A stretch of 64,000 nt of DNA from Undibacterium cyanobacteriorum (GTDB lineage Bacteria > Pseudomonadota > Gammaproteobacteria > Burkholderiales > Burkholderiaceae_D), in contig NZ_CP133720.1 of the NCBI RefSeq assembly GCF_031326225.1, positions 372,001-436,000 on the forward strand, in the 5' to 3' direction. Below the pieces are notes generated by a model. That model was not told the DNA's origin and did not search any database. It saw only the letters and a list, made by a program, of their open reading frames with translations. This document shows, in pieces, positions 8,693 to 17,713 of this stretch. Made by a program: the position numbers and the translations under genes. The number at the start of each line of letters is the position of its first letter. Position 1 is the stretch's first letter.

Positions 8693-9151
8693 TTACTTGA
8701 TCGGCAAAGCGGTCGTATTCTTCACTTCTTCCATCACGGCATAAGTGTGCGTTTCACGTACGCCGCTCAGTTGCAACAAGGATTTGCCGAGGAAGTCGCG
8801 ATAGGCATTCATGTCTTTGACCCGGGCTTTGACCAGATAATCAAAGCCACCGGCGACCATATGGCATTCTAATACCTCTGGAATCGCTTGCACGCCACGT
8901 TTGAAGGCATCAAACACGTCAGGTGTGGTGCGATCTAAGACCACTTCGATGAAGACTAAGAGTGCAACATCGAGTAAATGTGGATTTAACTGGGCGGTAT
9001 AGCCTAAAATGTAGTTTGATTCTTGTAGCTTACGAACGCGTTCCAAACAGGCTGCAGGAGATAAATTGACCCGTGTGGCAAGCTCTACATTGCTGATGCG
9101 GCCGTCATTTTGTAATTCGGCCAGGATTCTTTTACTGATTTTGTCTAGCAT
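8693..9151 (-). CDS. Lrp/AsnC-family transcriptional regulator, probably controlling putA
   Basis: 152-aa feast/famine regulator: N-terminal winged helix-turn-helix (about residues 1-60, MLDKISKRILAELQNDGRI... NLSPAACLERVRKL) and a C-terminal RAM ligand-binding domain (about 65-145, with VLECHMVAGGFDYLVKAR). The ATG at 9151 matches the family N-terminus; upstream in-frame codons would add 38 unrelated residues. It is transcribed divergently from putA with 168 bp between the start codons, the arrangement of PutR/BkdR-like activators that sense amino acids. This PutA lacks its own DNA-binding domain, so this protein is the obvious candidate regulator (inference). DNA contacts probably lie in the shared intergenic region. 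Confidence 0.92.
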   Translation of the reverse strand: MLDKISKRILAELQNDGRISNVELATRVNLSPAACLERVRKLQESNYILGYTAQLNPHLLDVALLVFIEVVLDRTTPDVFDAFKRGVQAIPEVLECHMVAGGFDYLVKARVKDMNAYRDFLGKSLLQLSGVRETHTYAVMEEVKNTTALPIK

Positions 9152-9319
9152 AAGAAGGCAGTGAAGGTGGTTTTTAATAAAATTTGGTCTTATTGTCGCA
9201 CAAAATAGAATATTTCGATATGTCTTCGAATTTCCAGAATTAATCCTCGTCAATCCTCTATACAATTGAACATTAATCTGTTTATGCCCGTTTGGGCAAA
9301 ATTATAATAAATCTCACCT
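9152..9319. promoter_or_regulatory. lrp-putA divergent control region
   Basis: A/T-rich 168 bp shared by the two divergent genes. It holds an imperfect dyad around AGAATATTTCGATATGTCT (about 9207-9225), resembling loose Lrp-type sites, and a perfect small dyad TGCCC-GTTT-GGGCA at 9285-9298, 21 bp before the putA ATG. No strong Shine-Dalgarno sequence precedes putA. Assignment as operators is inference. Confidence 0.45.
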
Positions 9320-12300
9320 ATGACCACCCCATCCAAGCTCATTCCATTTGATGCCTTGCAGCAAGAGCTGCTGGTGAATCCAACACCCCTACGCAACGCG
9401 ATTACCGAAGCTTATCGACGTGATGAAGCTGAAGCAGTGCAATGGTTATTGTCGACTATTCGTGAAATTCCAGAGGCCAAGCAGCGTATCCATGACTTGG
9501 CGCGTACTTTAGTGACATCGGTGCGTCAACAGCGTACTCGCGCCTCGGGCGTGGATGCTTTGATGCATGAATTTTCTTTGTCCTCGGAAGAAGGCGTGGC
9601 CTTGATGTGTTTGGCAGAGGCTTTGTTGCGTATTCCTGATGCAGCAACCAAAGATCGTTTGATCGCCGACAAAATCAGCAAAGGTGATTGGCGCAAACAT
9701 TTGGGCGAATCGCCTTCTTTGTTCGTCAACGCTGCGACGTGGGGCTTGTTGGTTACTGGTAAATTGGTGGCGACGACGAGCGATCAAGGTTTAGGTTCTG
9801 CACTGACGCGTTTGATTGCGAAAGGCGGCGAGCCTTTGATTCGTAAAGGCGTCGATTTGGCGATGCGTATGCTGGGTAATCAATTCGTTACCGGCCAAAC
9901 GATTGAAGAGGCGCTCAAGAACAGTCAGGATAATGAAGCGCGCGGTTATCGCTACTCCTACGATATGTTGGGTGAAGCTGCTTTGACGATGCATGATGCA
10001 GCGTTCTATTACAAAGCGTATGAAACAGCGATCCACGCCATCGGTAAAGCATCGAATGGTCGCGGCATCAAGGATGGTCCAGGTATTTCGGTTAAGTTGT
10101 CAGCACTGCATCCGCGTTATTCGCGAGCACAACGTGCGCGCACCATGAATGAATTGCTGCCACTGTTGAAGAATTTATTGGTGCTGGCCAAGCAGTACAA
10201 CATCGGTTTGAACATCGATGCAGAAGAAACTGATCGCTTGGAATTGTCTTTGGATTTAATGGAAGCGCTGGCATTCGATAAAGATCTCGACGGTTTCGAA
10301 GGTATTGGCTTCGTGGTGCAAGCGTATCAAAAGCGCTGCCCATTCGTGATCGATTATTTGATCGATTTGGCGCGTCGTAGTGGCCGCAAGTTTATGGTGC
10401 GTTTGGTCAAAGGAGCGTATTGGGATTCTGAAATCAAGCGCGCCCAAGTCGATGGCATGCCAGGCTTCCCAGTCTATACGCGTAAGGTGTACACCGATGT
10501 ATCGTATTTGACCTGTGCTCAAAAATTGTTGAGCGTGACCGATGTGATTTATCCGCAGTTCGCGACTCATAATGCGCTGACTTTGGCGACCATTTATGCG
10601 TGGGCCCAAGATGCCAAAGTGACTGACTACGAATTCCAATGCTTACACGGCATGGGTGAGACTTTGTATGATCAAGTGGTTGGCGCAGATAAGCTGAATA
10701 AGCCTTGCCGTATTTATGCGCCGGTCGGTTCTCATCAAACACTGTTGGCTTACCTCGTGCGTCGCTTGTTGGAAAATGGCGCGAACTCTTCGTTTGTAAA
10801 TCAAATCGTCGACGAAAAAATCTCTATCGATTCTTTGATCGAAGACCCAGTGGCGATCACACAGAAGTTAGCAGGCAAGATGCACTCTGGCATTCAAATG
10901 CCGCAGAATTTGTTTGGCTCAGAGCGCAAGAATTCTGCTGGTATGGACTTCAGCAATGAATTGCAATTGCAAAAAGTGAGCGCGCATTTCTCCGCTTTTA
11001 ATCAACAGAGTTTGTCTGCTGGTCCATTGCTCGCTGGCAGCGTGTCAGCAAGCGTAGCGCGTCCGGTATTGAATCCAGCAGATCATTCTGATGTCGTCGG
11101 TCAAGTCATCGAAGCTGATGCAGCCGATGTGCAAACGGCCTTGGCTGCTGCCGAAGCTTATGCGCCGCAATGGCAAAATCAAACGCCTGCAGCACGCGCT
11201 GCATGTTTGTTCAAAGCAGGTGATTTGCTGGAAGCGCAAACGCTAGACTTTATGGCATTAGCGATTCGCGAAGCCGGCAAGTCCTTGCCGAATGCTTTGG
11301 CAGAGGTTCGTGAAGCCGTCGATTTCTTGCGTTATTACGCGGCTCAAGTTGAGAATCAAGCGCAAACTGAAGCGCTTGGCCCAGTCGTCTGTATCAGCCC
11401 ATGGAACTTCCCACTGGCGATCTTTATCGGCGAAGTCAGTGCGGCATTGGCAGCGGGTAATGTGGTGCTGGCAAAACCTGCTGAACAAACGCCATTGATC
11501 GCACATCGCGCGATTAAGTTGATGCATGAAGCGGGAGTGCCGGTCGGCGCGCTGCAATTCTTACCTGGTACGGGTGAAGTCGTTGGTGCACAGTTGGTGT
11601 CTGATAGTCGCGTCAAAGGCGTGATCTTTACTGGCTCGACAGAAGTCGCACAAATCATCAACCGCACGTTGGCGAAACGTTCTGTCGCGGAAGGTCATGA
11701 GATTCCTTTGATCGCAGAAACCGGTGGTCAAAATGCGATGATCGTCGACAGTAGCGCCTTGCCAGAGCAAGTCGTGAACGATGTCTTGACTTCAGCTTTT
11801 GACAGTGCTGGTCAACGTTGTTCCGCGCTACGTGTGTTGTGCTTGCAAGAAGATATCGCTGACAAGACTTTGGAAATGTTGCGCGGTGCGATGCAAGAAT
11901 TGCGCGTTGGTATTCCAGATCGTTTGGCAACTGATATTGGTCCTGTGATCGATGCCGAAGCACAGAAAAATTTGCAGACGCATATTGATGCAATGCGCGG
12001 CAAAGCAAAATCTTTCTACAGTTTAGAATTGCCAGCTCACTGCAAGAACGGCACCTTCGTCGCGCCGACTGTCATGGAGATTGGCTCCTTGTCCGAGTTG
12101 ACGAAAGAAGTCTTCGGTCCCGTCTTGCACGTATTGCGTTATCAGCGTGATCAACTGCCGGCTTTGGTCGATGCGATCAACGCCACGGGATTCGGTTTGA
12201 CCTTGGGAGTTCATTCTCGTATCGATGAGACTATCAACTTCATTACTCAACGAGCGCATGTTGGTAACATCTACGTCAATCGTAATATCGTGGGTGCGGT

Positions 12301-12964
12301 AGTTGGTGTACAGCCCTTCGGTGGCGAAGGCAAATCTGGTACTGGTCCAAAAGCTGGTGGCCCATTGTATTTGAAACGTTTGCAAAAGAATGCGACCGTC
12401 AATTTTGCGGGCAATGCAGTCTACGACAAGCAAGCACCGGGTACTTTGGATGCGTTGACAGTGTGGGCGAAAGCAAACGGCTATGCTGATGTCGCTGCCC
12501 TCGCCGAGCAATATGCGCGTCAAAATCCATACAAGATGATGATGTTGTTGCCTGGCCCAACTGGTGAAACGAATACTTTGTCGTTTGTCGCACGTGGTCG
12601 TATCTTCTGTGCCGCCAACGATTTGCCAAGTTTGCTCAATCAGGTCGCTGCAGCGGTGGCGACTGGTAATACGGTTGTGGTTGAAGAGAAAACGAAGGGA
12701 TTATTGCCTGCCAACTTACCAGCTGTGGTACAGCAGTCGATCGTGTGGGGCAATGCCGATGATGTGCAATTTGCTTTGTTGGCAAAGGACGTGGCGAATG
12801 AGTACAAACTGTCATTAGCGCAGCAAAGTGGAGCCTTGGTCTGCATCGCTGAAACCGACGCAACATCAGAGATCCCATTGTGGCGTTTGTTGGCCGAGCG
12901 TGCCTTGTGCGTGAACACCACTGCGGCTGGTGGTAATGCAAGCTTGATGTCTTTGCAGAGTTAA
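9320..12964 (+). CDS. putA: Bifunctional proline dehydrogenase / L-glutamate-gamma-semialdehyde dehydrogenase
   Basis: Oxidises proline to glutamate in two steps with substrate channelling; FAD- and NAD-dependent, associated with the inner membrane when reducing quinones. Of 1214 aa, about 1-540 form the proline dehydrogenase barrel (RLVKGAYWDSEIKRAQ; YAPVGSHQTLLAYLVRRLLE) and about 570-1060 the aldehyde dehydrogenase (VCISPWNFPLAIF, FTGSTEVAQIINRTL, ETGGQNAM with the general base, SAGQRCSALRVL with nucleophile Cys834). A degenerate ALDH-like C-terminal domain follows (about 1075-1214). The N-terminus starts directly in the dimerisation arm, so the ribbon-helix-helix repressor domain of trifunctional PutA is absent. 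The divergent Lrp-type gene probably provides regulation, and a 20-bp bidirectional terminator closes the transcript. Confidence 0.97.
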   Translation: MTTPSKLIPFDALQQELLVNPTPLRNAITEAYRRDEAEAVQWLLSTIREIPEAKQRIHDLARTLVTSVRQQRTRASGVDALMHEFSLSSEEGVALMCLAEALLRIPDAATKDRLIADKISKGDWRKHLGESPSLFVNAATWGLLVTGKLVATTSDQGLGSALTRLIAKGGEPLIRKGVDLAMRMLGNQFVTGQTIEEALKNSQDNEARGYRYSYDMLGEAALTMHDAAFYYKAYETAIHAIGKASNGRGIKDGPGISVKLSALHPRYSRAQRARTMNELLPLLKNLLVLAKQYNIGLNIDAEETDRLELSLDLMEALAFDKDLDGFEGIGFVVQAYQKRCPFVIDYLIDLARRSGRKFMVRLVKGAYWDSEIKRAQVDGMPGFPVYTRKVYTDVSYLTCAQKLLSVTDVIYPQFATHNALTLATIYAWAQDAKVTDYEFQCLHGMGETLYDQVVGADKLNKPCRIYAPVGSHQTLLAYLVRRLLENGANSSFVNQIVDEKISIDSLIEDPVAITQKLAGKMHSGIQMPQNLFGSERKNSAGMDFSNELQLQKVSAHFSAFNQQSLSAGPLLAGSVSASVARPVLNPADHSDVVGQVIEADAADVQTALAAAEAYAPQWQNQTPAARAACLFKAGDLLEAQTLDFMALAIREAGKSLPNALAEVREAVDFLRYYAAQVENQAQTEALGPVVCISPWNFPLAIFIGEVSAALAAGNVVLAKPAEQTPLIAHRAIKLMHEAGVPVGALQFLPGTGEVVGAQLVSDSRVKGVIFTGSTEVAQIINRTLAKRSVAEGHEIPLIAETGGQNAMIVDSSALPEQVVNDVLTSAFDSAGQRCSALRVLCLQEDIADKTLEMLRGAMQELRVGIPDRLATDIGPVIDAEAQKNLQTHIDAMRGKAKSFYSLELPAHCKNGTFVAPTVMEIGSLSELTKEVFGPVLHVLRYQRDQLPALVDAINATGFGLTLGVHSRIDETINFITQRAHVGNIYVNRNIVGAVVGVQPFGGEGKSGTGPKAGGPLYLKRLQKNATVNFAGNAVYDKQAPGTLDALTVWAKANGYADVAALAEQYARQNPYKMMMLLPGPTGETNTLSFVARGRIFCAANDLPSLLNQVAAAVATGNTVVVEEKTKGLLPANLPAVVQQSIVWGNADDVQFALLAKDVANEYKLSLAQQSGALVCIAETDATSEIPLWRLLAERALCVNTTAAGGNASLMSLQS

Positions 12965-12987
12965 GCTTCAATTCTCATCGTTCTAAC

Positions 12988-13035
12988 AAGCAAAAACGCC
13001 TCGCAAAATATTGAATTTGCGAGGCGTTTTTGCTT
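12988..13035. terminator. 20-bp bidirectional terminator between putA and the DUF481 gene
   Basis: Perfect 20-bp arms (12988-13007 and 13016-13035) starting AAGCAAAAACGCC, with an 8-nt loop. A-rich and T-rich ends on both sides make it work for both convergent transcripts. It is the longest perfect stem in the window. Confidence 0.92.
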
Positions 13036-13072
13036 GCTGCTAGAGTCAGTGCGATCAGTAAGATCAGCGCAA

Positions 13073-13831
13073 TCAGTATTTATAGCCGAAGCCAAAGGTG
13101 ATCAAGCTGGTGGTCTTCTTGAAGTTGTTGCTTGGTTTGCTGGTGTAGTTGAAAGCCGCGCCAGCATTCAAGGTCCAACCATTTGCCACCACCGTCGCTA
13201 AGTTGATGTCGAGCGTGCTGCGGGTGCCGATATCGGAGGTGCCGGGGTAGATCACCCAACGTTGTTTGACGCTTGAAGTGGGACTTAATTTGTGCGTCGA
13301 TTCTTCACCTAACAAGAATTCCACACCTTTTTTGCTGCTGGCAGAAGGCGGTACTGTGACACCAAATTCAGTTTTGGAATAACCGAGACCGGTGAATATA
13401 TCAAAACTGGTTTCAGCTGTTTTGATGGCTTTGTAACCCGCACCAGCATTGATGGACAAGCGCGAATCGATGTTTTGAATCTTATTCGTTTCCGCTTCGC
13501 TACCACCGAAGAAGAAGCTGTTTTCCGACAAGTTGTAATCGTAACGGCCGCCTAGTCGGAACAGTTGCGCAGTGGTGGTGCGAACCTCGTTGACCTTATT
13601 GCTGCCGTAGTTGATCAAGGTGTACAAACCTAATTTGTCCTCTTTGGTCGCTTTGCTTCCGTTCGCGTTGACGGTGAAGGCCTGTGAGGTTGTGTTGCTG
13701 GAAGCGTAAGAACCACCAATGGAGATGCCGCCATGCCATTGGTTGTCTTGTAATACTTGTGCCTGCACTAGGGAACTTGAGAACAGTCCAGTCGCGATAC
13801 AAAGAGGAATGAAGAGTGACTTCAATTGCAT
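13073..13831 (-). CDS. DUF481-family outer-membrane beta-barrel protein
   Basis: 252 aa with a signal peptide (residues 1-24, MQLKSLFIPLCIATGLFSSS..QAQ), then alternating hydrophobic and polar strands ending in an aromatic residue (FGFGYKY), the usual barrel end. The first strand, WHGGISIGGSYASSNTTSQ, resembles the DUF481 (YdiY, 'salt-induced outer membrane protein') start. I chose the ATG at 13831 because it gives a clean signal peptide with an AAGGA ribosome site; the frame is open 35 codons further upstream. It shares a bidirectional terminator with putA. No substrate can be inferred; other small outer-membrane barrels are the alternative. Confidence 0.78.
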   Translation of the reverse strand: MQLKSLFIPLCIATGLFSSSLVQAQVLQDNQWHGGISIGGSYASSNTTSQAFTVNANGSKATKEDKLGLYTLINYGSNKVNEVRTTTAQLFRLGGRYDYNLSENSFFFGGSEAETNKIQNIDSRLSINAGAGYKAIKTAETSFDIFTGLGYSKTEFGVTVPPSASSKKGVEFLLGEESTHKLSPTSSVKQRWVIYPGTSDIGTRSTLDINLATVVANGWTLNAGAAFNYTSKPSNNFKKTTSLITFGFGYKY

Positions 13832-14149
13832 AATAAATCCTTGGAATTGCAAAAAATTGGAGTGGGTCGGCGACCTGCTTGAGCCATTAGAGAATGATGA
13901 AAACCGACCCGTGAGAGGTGACGGATTATAACTCACAGCAAAAAGTGGGCGACATGCTGCTAACGCAGTGCAAGCCCCTTGGTTGACCGAATTGTTGTCA
14001 GTGACACCATGGAAATTTTGTTGTATAAACGAGTTAAGCGCCTGAGGTGCGTGTTTTCTGCGTTTTGATTCGGTAAGGTTTGCCCTAAACTGGTGTAGAT
14101 TGCGGTGAATTTAGTCCGCTTATGTTGGTTTGTATGCAGGTGGTGTGTT

Positions 14150-14518
14150 ATGCGTTTTCCTTACTTGCTTCTATTCTCTTTAATTCTGGTTTCTGGGTGC
14201 GATCGATTGGGGATTCCCGATCCAGCACGTGATGCTGCTCAGCGTGAAGCTGAAGCAAGGGCGACCGGTAGTGCATGCCGACATGCAGGTCGAGGCATTG
14301 AGGATTGCTATGCTTTGAATCCGGATGCTGGTCGTGCCGCGGTGTATGCCGGGTGGCGCGAGATGAATGATTACATGCGCGAGAATAAAATCGAGGATGT
14401 GAAGCCTGAGCTTCCACCAGTCGTGCGTCACATTGCATCTTCTAGCGCAGATGTTTCTGAAGAATCGGCAAGTTCGAGTGCTAGCGGAAGTGCAAGTGCC
14501 AGTGCCAGTGCTCATTGA
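14150..14518 (+). CDS. Small lipoprotein with Ser/Ala repeat tail
   Basis: 122 aa. A lipoprotein signal (MRFPYLLLFSLILVSGC) ends in lipobox LVSG-C, predicting a diacylglyceryl anchor in an envelope membrane. The mature part is short and charged (residues 18-90, with a second cysteine pair around ACRHAGRGIEDCYAL), then a low-complexity tail of Ser-Ala repeats (about 98-121, including SASGSASASASAH) coded by imperfect AGTGCN hexamers. The ATG at 14150 was preferred over the open frame from 14105 because it gives the standard signal length. It is 10 bp upstream of the NTF2-like gene, in an apparent three-gene operon. Family not recognised. Confidence 0.75.
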   Translation: MRFPYLLLFSLILVSGCDRLGIPDPARDAAQREAEARATGSACRHAGRGIEDCYALNPDAGRAAVYAGWREMNDYMRENKIEDVKPELPPVVRHIASSSADVSEESASSSASGSASASASAH

Positions 14519-14528
14519 TAGGACGAAT

Positions 14529-15005
14529 ATGGATCAACAACATCCAAACGCAGAACTCATTCGAAGTTTCTATACAGCCTTCCAAAAATTGGACGCTGAA
14601 ACGATGGCCCAATGCTACGCCGAGCAGGTGCATTTTTCCGATCCTGTTTTTACCGATTTACATGGAGTCGATGCAGTCAATATGTGGCGTATGCTGTGTA
14701 GCCGCGCGCTTGACTTTCATTTACATTTTGATGATGTCGCTGCGGATGACCACCATGGACGGGCTCATTGGGTCGCCACCTATACTTTCGCCCAAACTGG
14801 GCGGCAAGTGGTGAACGATATCGCTGCCAAGTTTGAATTTGCTGACGGTAAAATCGTTCGTCACCAAGATCACTTCGATCTGTGGAAGTGGTCGCGCCAA
14901 GCGCTAGGTGTGCCAGGACTGGTATTGGGTTGGACTCCATTAATTCAAAATAAAATTCGTGCACAAGCCGCCAAAGGCTTGCGCGCCTTCACGCAATCTC
15001 GTTGA
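14529..15005 (+). CDS. NTF2-like (SnoaL/ketosteroid isomerase fold) protein
   Basis: 158 aa, cytosolic, no signal. The sequence pattern is that of a cone-shaped alpha+beta NTF2 fold: a leading helix (NAELIRSFYTAFQKLDAETM), then AQCYAEQVHFSDPVFTDLHG and paired strands ending DGKIVRHQDHFDLWKWSRQALG. This matches SnoaL-like polyketide cyclase / limonene epoxide hydrolase relatives, many of which have no known substrate. The C-terminal extension GVPGLVLGWTPLIQNKIRAQA is usual in the bacterial 'nuclear transport factor 2 family' group. It sits between two lipoprotein genes with gaps of 10 and 7 bp, so the three are probably co-transcribed. Confidence 0.85.
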   Translation: MDQQHPNAELIRSFYTAFQKLDAETMAQCYAEQVHFSDPVFTDLHGVDAVNMWRMLCSRALDFHLHFDDVAADDHHGRAHWVATYTFAQTGRQVVNDIAAKFEFADGKIVRHQDHFDLWKWSRQALGVPGLVLGWTPLIQNKIRAQAAKGLRAFTQSR

Positions 15006-15012
15006 TCGCTGC

Positions 15013-15732
15013 ATGAAGCACCGAAGCAGGATGAGGCGACTTACTTTTGTTCTTGTACTTCTTTTGACGGCTTGTGCCCAACCGGAACACGGATCAGGCC
15101 CAAGCTCGCTCGCCAACGTGGTCCCGACTTACCCTGTCGTTCCTTTGGATCAGCAGAAGATCGATGTGCGTACTTTGCCACCCGAGGCAGGTCTCAGTAA
15201 TCCTAACTGTGGACTTAACGGTATCGAGGGTATTGAAAAAGAGTTTGTGGCGCGCTTGAATCAGGTGAGAGCGCAAGCACGGATGTGTGGTCCGCAGAAG
15301 TTTGAATCGGCACCGCCTATACGTTGGAATATTCAGCTATTGCGCGCAGCCTATCACCACTCCGTGGAGATGGCACGCACCAATGTGGTTTCTCATACTA
15401 GTCTCGATGCGCGTGCCTTGAAGAATCGCATCAATCAAACGGGTTACTTTTACGAGCATGCTGGTGAAAACATCGCAGCAGGGCAAAGCGATGTAGCAAC
15501 GGTGATTCAAGCTTGGGTGGATAGCCCGTCGCATTGCGCTACCTTAATGGAGCCAGATTTTAAAGAAGTTGGTGCGGCTTGCGTCTACAAGAAAAATTCT
15601 TTCTATCGCTTTTATTGGACGCTCGATATGGCATTGCCCGTACCGGGTCAAGATGGCTTGAGTAAGCCAGATAAAAGACATGGGAAAGCTGAAGAAAAGG
15701 AAGTCGATTGGAAAGAAACGGTGGTGCGATAG
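15013..15732 (+). CDS. CAP/SCP-domain lipoprotein
   Basis: 239 aa with lipobox LLLTAC (residues about 14-20) after a basic N-terminus, then a CAP (CRISP, antigen 5, PR-1) domain at about 75-215. CAP motifs visible are LNQVRAQAR, the helix histidine in AAYHHSVEMA, NVVSHTSLDAR, HAGENIAAGQ and WVDSPSHCATLMEPDFKEVG. The central cavity His and Glu residues are present. Bacterial CAP proteins are usually secreted or surface-anchored; activity is poorly defined. ATG 15013 is used; ATG 15031 would give a shorter signal. It lies 7 bp after the NTF2-like gene and probably in the same operon. The tail after residue 220 is charged and likely disordered. Confidence 0.87.
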   Translation: MKHRSRMRRLTFVLVLLLTACAQPEHGSGPSSLANVVPTYPVVPLDQQKIDVRTLPPEAGLSNPNCGLNGIEGIEKEFVARLNQVRAQARMCGPQKFESAPPIRWNIQLLRAAYHHSVEMARTNVVSHTSLDARALKNRINQTGYFYEHAGENIAAGQSDVATVIQAWVDSPSHCATLMEPDFKEVGAACVYKKNSFYRFYWTLDMALPVPGQDGLSKPDKRHGKAEEKEVDWKETVVR

Positions 15733-15786
15733 CTTGTGCTTGTTTCTATCGACAATGCAAATTTTTACATCATCTACAACGGCAAA

Positions 15787-17703
15787 TTATGCACCGCTCG
15801 CAGTTGCGCCATCAGATTGCGCTTTTCTTAGCGTGAACCAGAAATTACTTCCCTCGCCGAGTTTACTTTCAAAACCTACTTCGCCTCCCATCTTCTCGAT
15901 GAAGGACTTGGCGATATTAAGACCCAATCCTGTGCCGCCCTGCTTACGCGTGTTGGATCCATCTGCTTGGGCAAATTTGGTGAAGATGCGATCACGAAAT
16001 TCGAGCGGTATTCCTGGCCCTTTATCGATTACTTCGACACGATGAAATTCGCCCACATCCGACAGTTTGATTTGAACTTTCTCACCCTTGGGCGAGAATT
16101 TTGCTGCGTTCGATAATAGATTCGCGAATACCTGCATGACCCGTTCGGCATCGCCGCGTACGAGATGGGGACCGACCGGCGGTGATAAGTAATATTCAAC
16201 CCCGAGAGCGATTGCATAGTTCGCGTTCGCTTCTACAGATTGTTCGGCTAGCTGTTGGAGGTCAATGACATCGTCACTGAATTCCATTTTGCCGGAGACC
16301 AGTTTTTCCATGTCCAGCAAATCATTGACGAGGCTGCCAAGGCGTTGGCTGTTGCGATGTGCGATCTCGATTAGATGTTTAATCTTCGGTCCGAGTTCGC
16401 CGGCGGCACCACTCTCTAGGAGGCCAAGTGCGCCACGGATTGAAGTCAGCGGTGTACGGAGTTCATGACTGACGACAGAAATAAATTCTGACTTAGCGCG
16501 ATCCGCTTTGCGTTGCTCCGTCAGATCGAGAACGAAGCCGACCCACTCGAGCTTAGAGCCTTCTAAGCGTGCTAGACCCACCATGACCGGCACTTTACTT
16601 CCATCTTTGCGAGTGAGTTCGGCCTCAAATGGCGCCGCTTGCCCGGAAATTTCGAGCTCTTTCAAAGCTGCTTGATGGGCAGTGTGATAGGCCGGCGATG
16701 TCAGTTTCAGCCACTCGACTTGATTACCGATGATGTCTTCACGTTTGACGCCGAGCATATCGAGCAAAATTTCATTGGCAACGGTTAAGTGCCCTTTCAT
16801 GTCACCTTGGAAAATACCAACCAAGCTTGAATTGATCAGACGACGTAAGCGTGATTCGCTCATTTTTAAAGCGTCTAGCATGTGCGATTTATCGTTGACC
16901 GCTTGTTCTGCCATGCCGAGTGCTTCGACCAGATCACTTTCCACTTTTTTCATGGCCGTGATATCGCGTACGCTGAAAACGCGGCCGACTAGTCGATCAC
17001 GTAAATATTCTGGTTTCGAGACACAAATATAGTGTTTGCCGTCGTTCAACTGCAGCGTGTTCTCGCTTTCGGCTTCTGGTTCGCGCTGGAGTTTTTCAAG
17101 CACATCTTCAAAGTATTTTGGACGTTTGAGCTGCGTCAGAATGTGTTTCAACATATCCGAAGCATTGCGCTCAACGATGAGGTCATTACTCATTTTCCAC
17201 ATGCTACCGAAGCGCCGATTCAGGTTGATGACTCGCCCTTCTAAGTCCGTCGACATGATGCCTTCGGCGGTCGCTTCTAATGAACTCTGTAGTTGCGATG
17301 CCAAGGTGACTTGTTCTTGAATCATGCGACGTCGACTGGTCAAGTCTTCGATCTGAATAATCCAAACCACCTCGTTGCCATTTTTAAAGCTCGAAACTTT
17401 CTTCTCCACAGGTATCGCTACACCATCGCGATTGAGCCACTCGCTCTCGGCAACACGTGGTTCAGAAAATCCAGGCTGAACACCCAACTCTTCCCAGAAG
17501 AATACGTCCTGTAAGGCGCATTCAATGGTGAAGAGCGGTGTTCCAATGAGGTCTTCGCGTTCGGCGCCAATCAGATGGCAGGCACTTTGATTGATCTCTA
17601 AAATATTGAGGTCTGGCGCAGAGACGATGACCATCGCCTTACTGACCAACTGCACGATGTGGTGCAGTAAGTCGTGTTGGAGAGGGATGGAAGTTGCGTT
17701 CAT
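15787..17703 (-). CDS. Soluble multi-PAS sensor histidine kinase
   Basis: 638 aa without membrane segments. Three PAS domains (about residues 10-125, 140-262 and 280-402), then HisKA with the phosphorylated histidine in SVVSHELRTPLTSIRGALG (about 410-475), and a HATPase_c domain (about 515-632) with N box NLLSNAAKFSP, G1 box DKGPGIP and G2 box GGTGLGLNIAKSF. It has no receiver domain, so it must phosphorylate a partner in trans. Start codon lies 10 bp after the stop of the HD-GYP gene on the same strand, so the two are an operon. The HD-GYP protein has no receiver domain, so a direct phosphorelay between them is not evident. Confidence 0.93.
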   Translation of the reverse strand: MNATSIPLQHDLLHHIVQLVSKAMVIVSAPDLNILEINQSACHLIGAEREDLIGTPLFTIECALQDVFFWEELGVQPGFSEPRVAESEWLNRDGVAIPVEKKVSSFKNGNEVVWIIQIEDLTSRRRMIQEQVTLASQLQSSLEATAEGIMSTDLEGRVINLNRRFGSMWKMSNDLIVERNASDMLKHILTQLKRPKYFEDVLEKLQREPEAESENTLQLNDGKHYICVSKPEYLRDRLVGRVFSVRDITAMKKVESDLVEALGMAEQAVNDKSHMLDALKMSESRLRRLINSSLVGIFQGDMKGHLTVANEILLDMLGVKREDIIGNQVEWLKLTSPAYHTAHQAALKELEISGQAAPFEAELTRKDGSKVPVMVGLARLEGSKLEWVGFVLDLTEQRKADRAKSEFISVVSHELRTPLTSIRGALGLLESGAAGELGPKIKHLIEIAHRNSQRLGSLVNDLLDMEKLVSGKMEFSDDVIDLQQLAEQSVEANANYAIALGVEYYLSPPVGPHLVRGDAERVMQVFANLLSNAAKFSPKGEKVQIKLSDVGEFHRVEVIDKGPGIPLEFRDRIFTKFAQADGSNTRKQGGTGLGLNIAKSFIEKMGGEVGFESKLGEGSNFWFTLRKAQSDGATASGA

Positions 17704-17713
17704 GATCGAAGAC

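Noticed and set aside
9152..9265. Longer start for the Lrp gene (38 extra residues)
   Set aside because: The extra sequence does not resemble the family and would occupy the control region shared with putA.
14440..14518. AGTGCN repeats as a phase-variable tract
   Set aside because: The units are hexameric, so slippage keeps the reading frame, and copies are imperfect; better explained as a Ser/Ala low-complexity tail.
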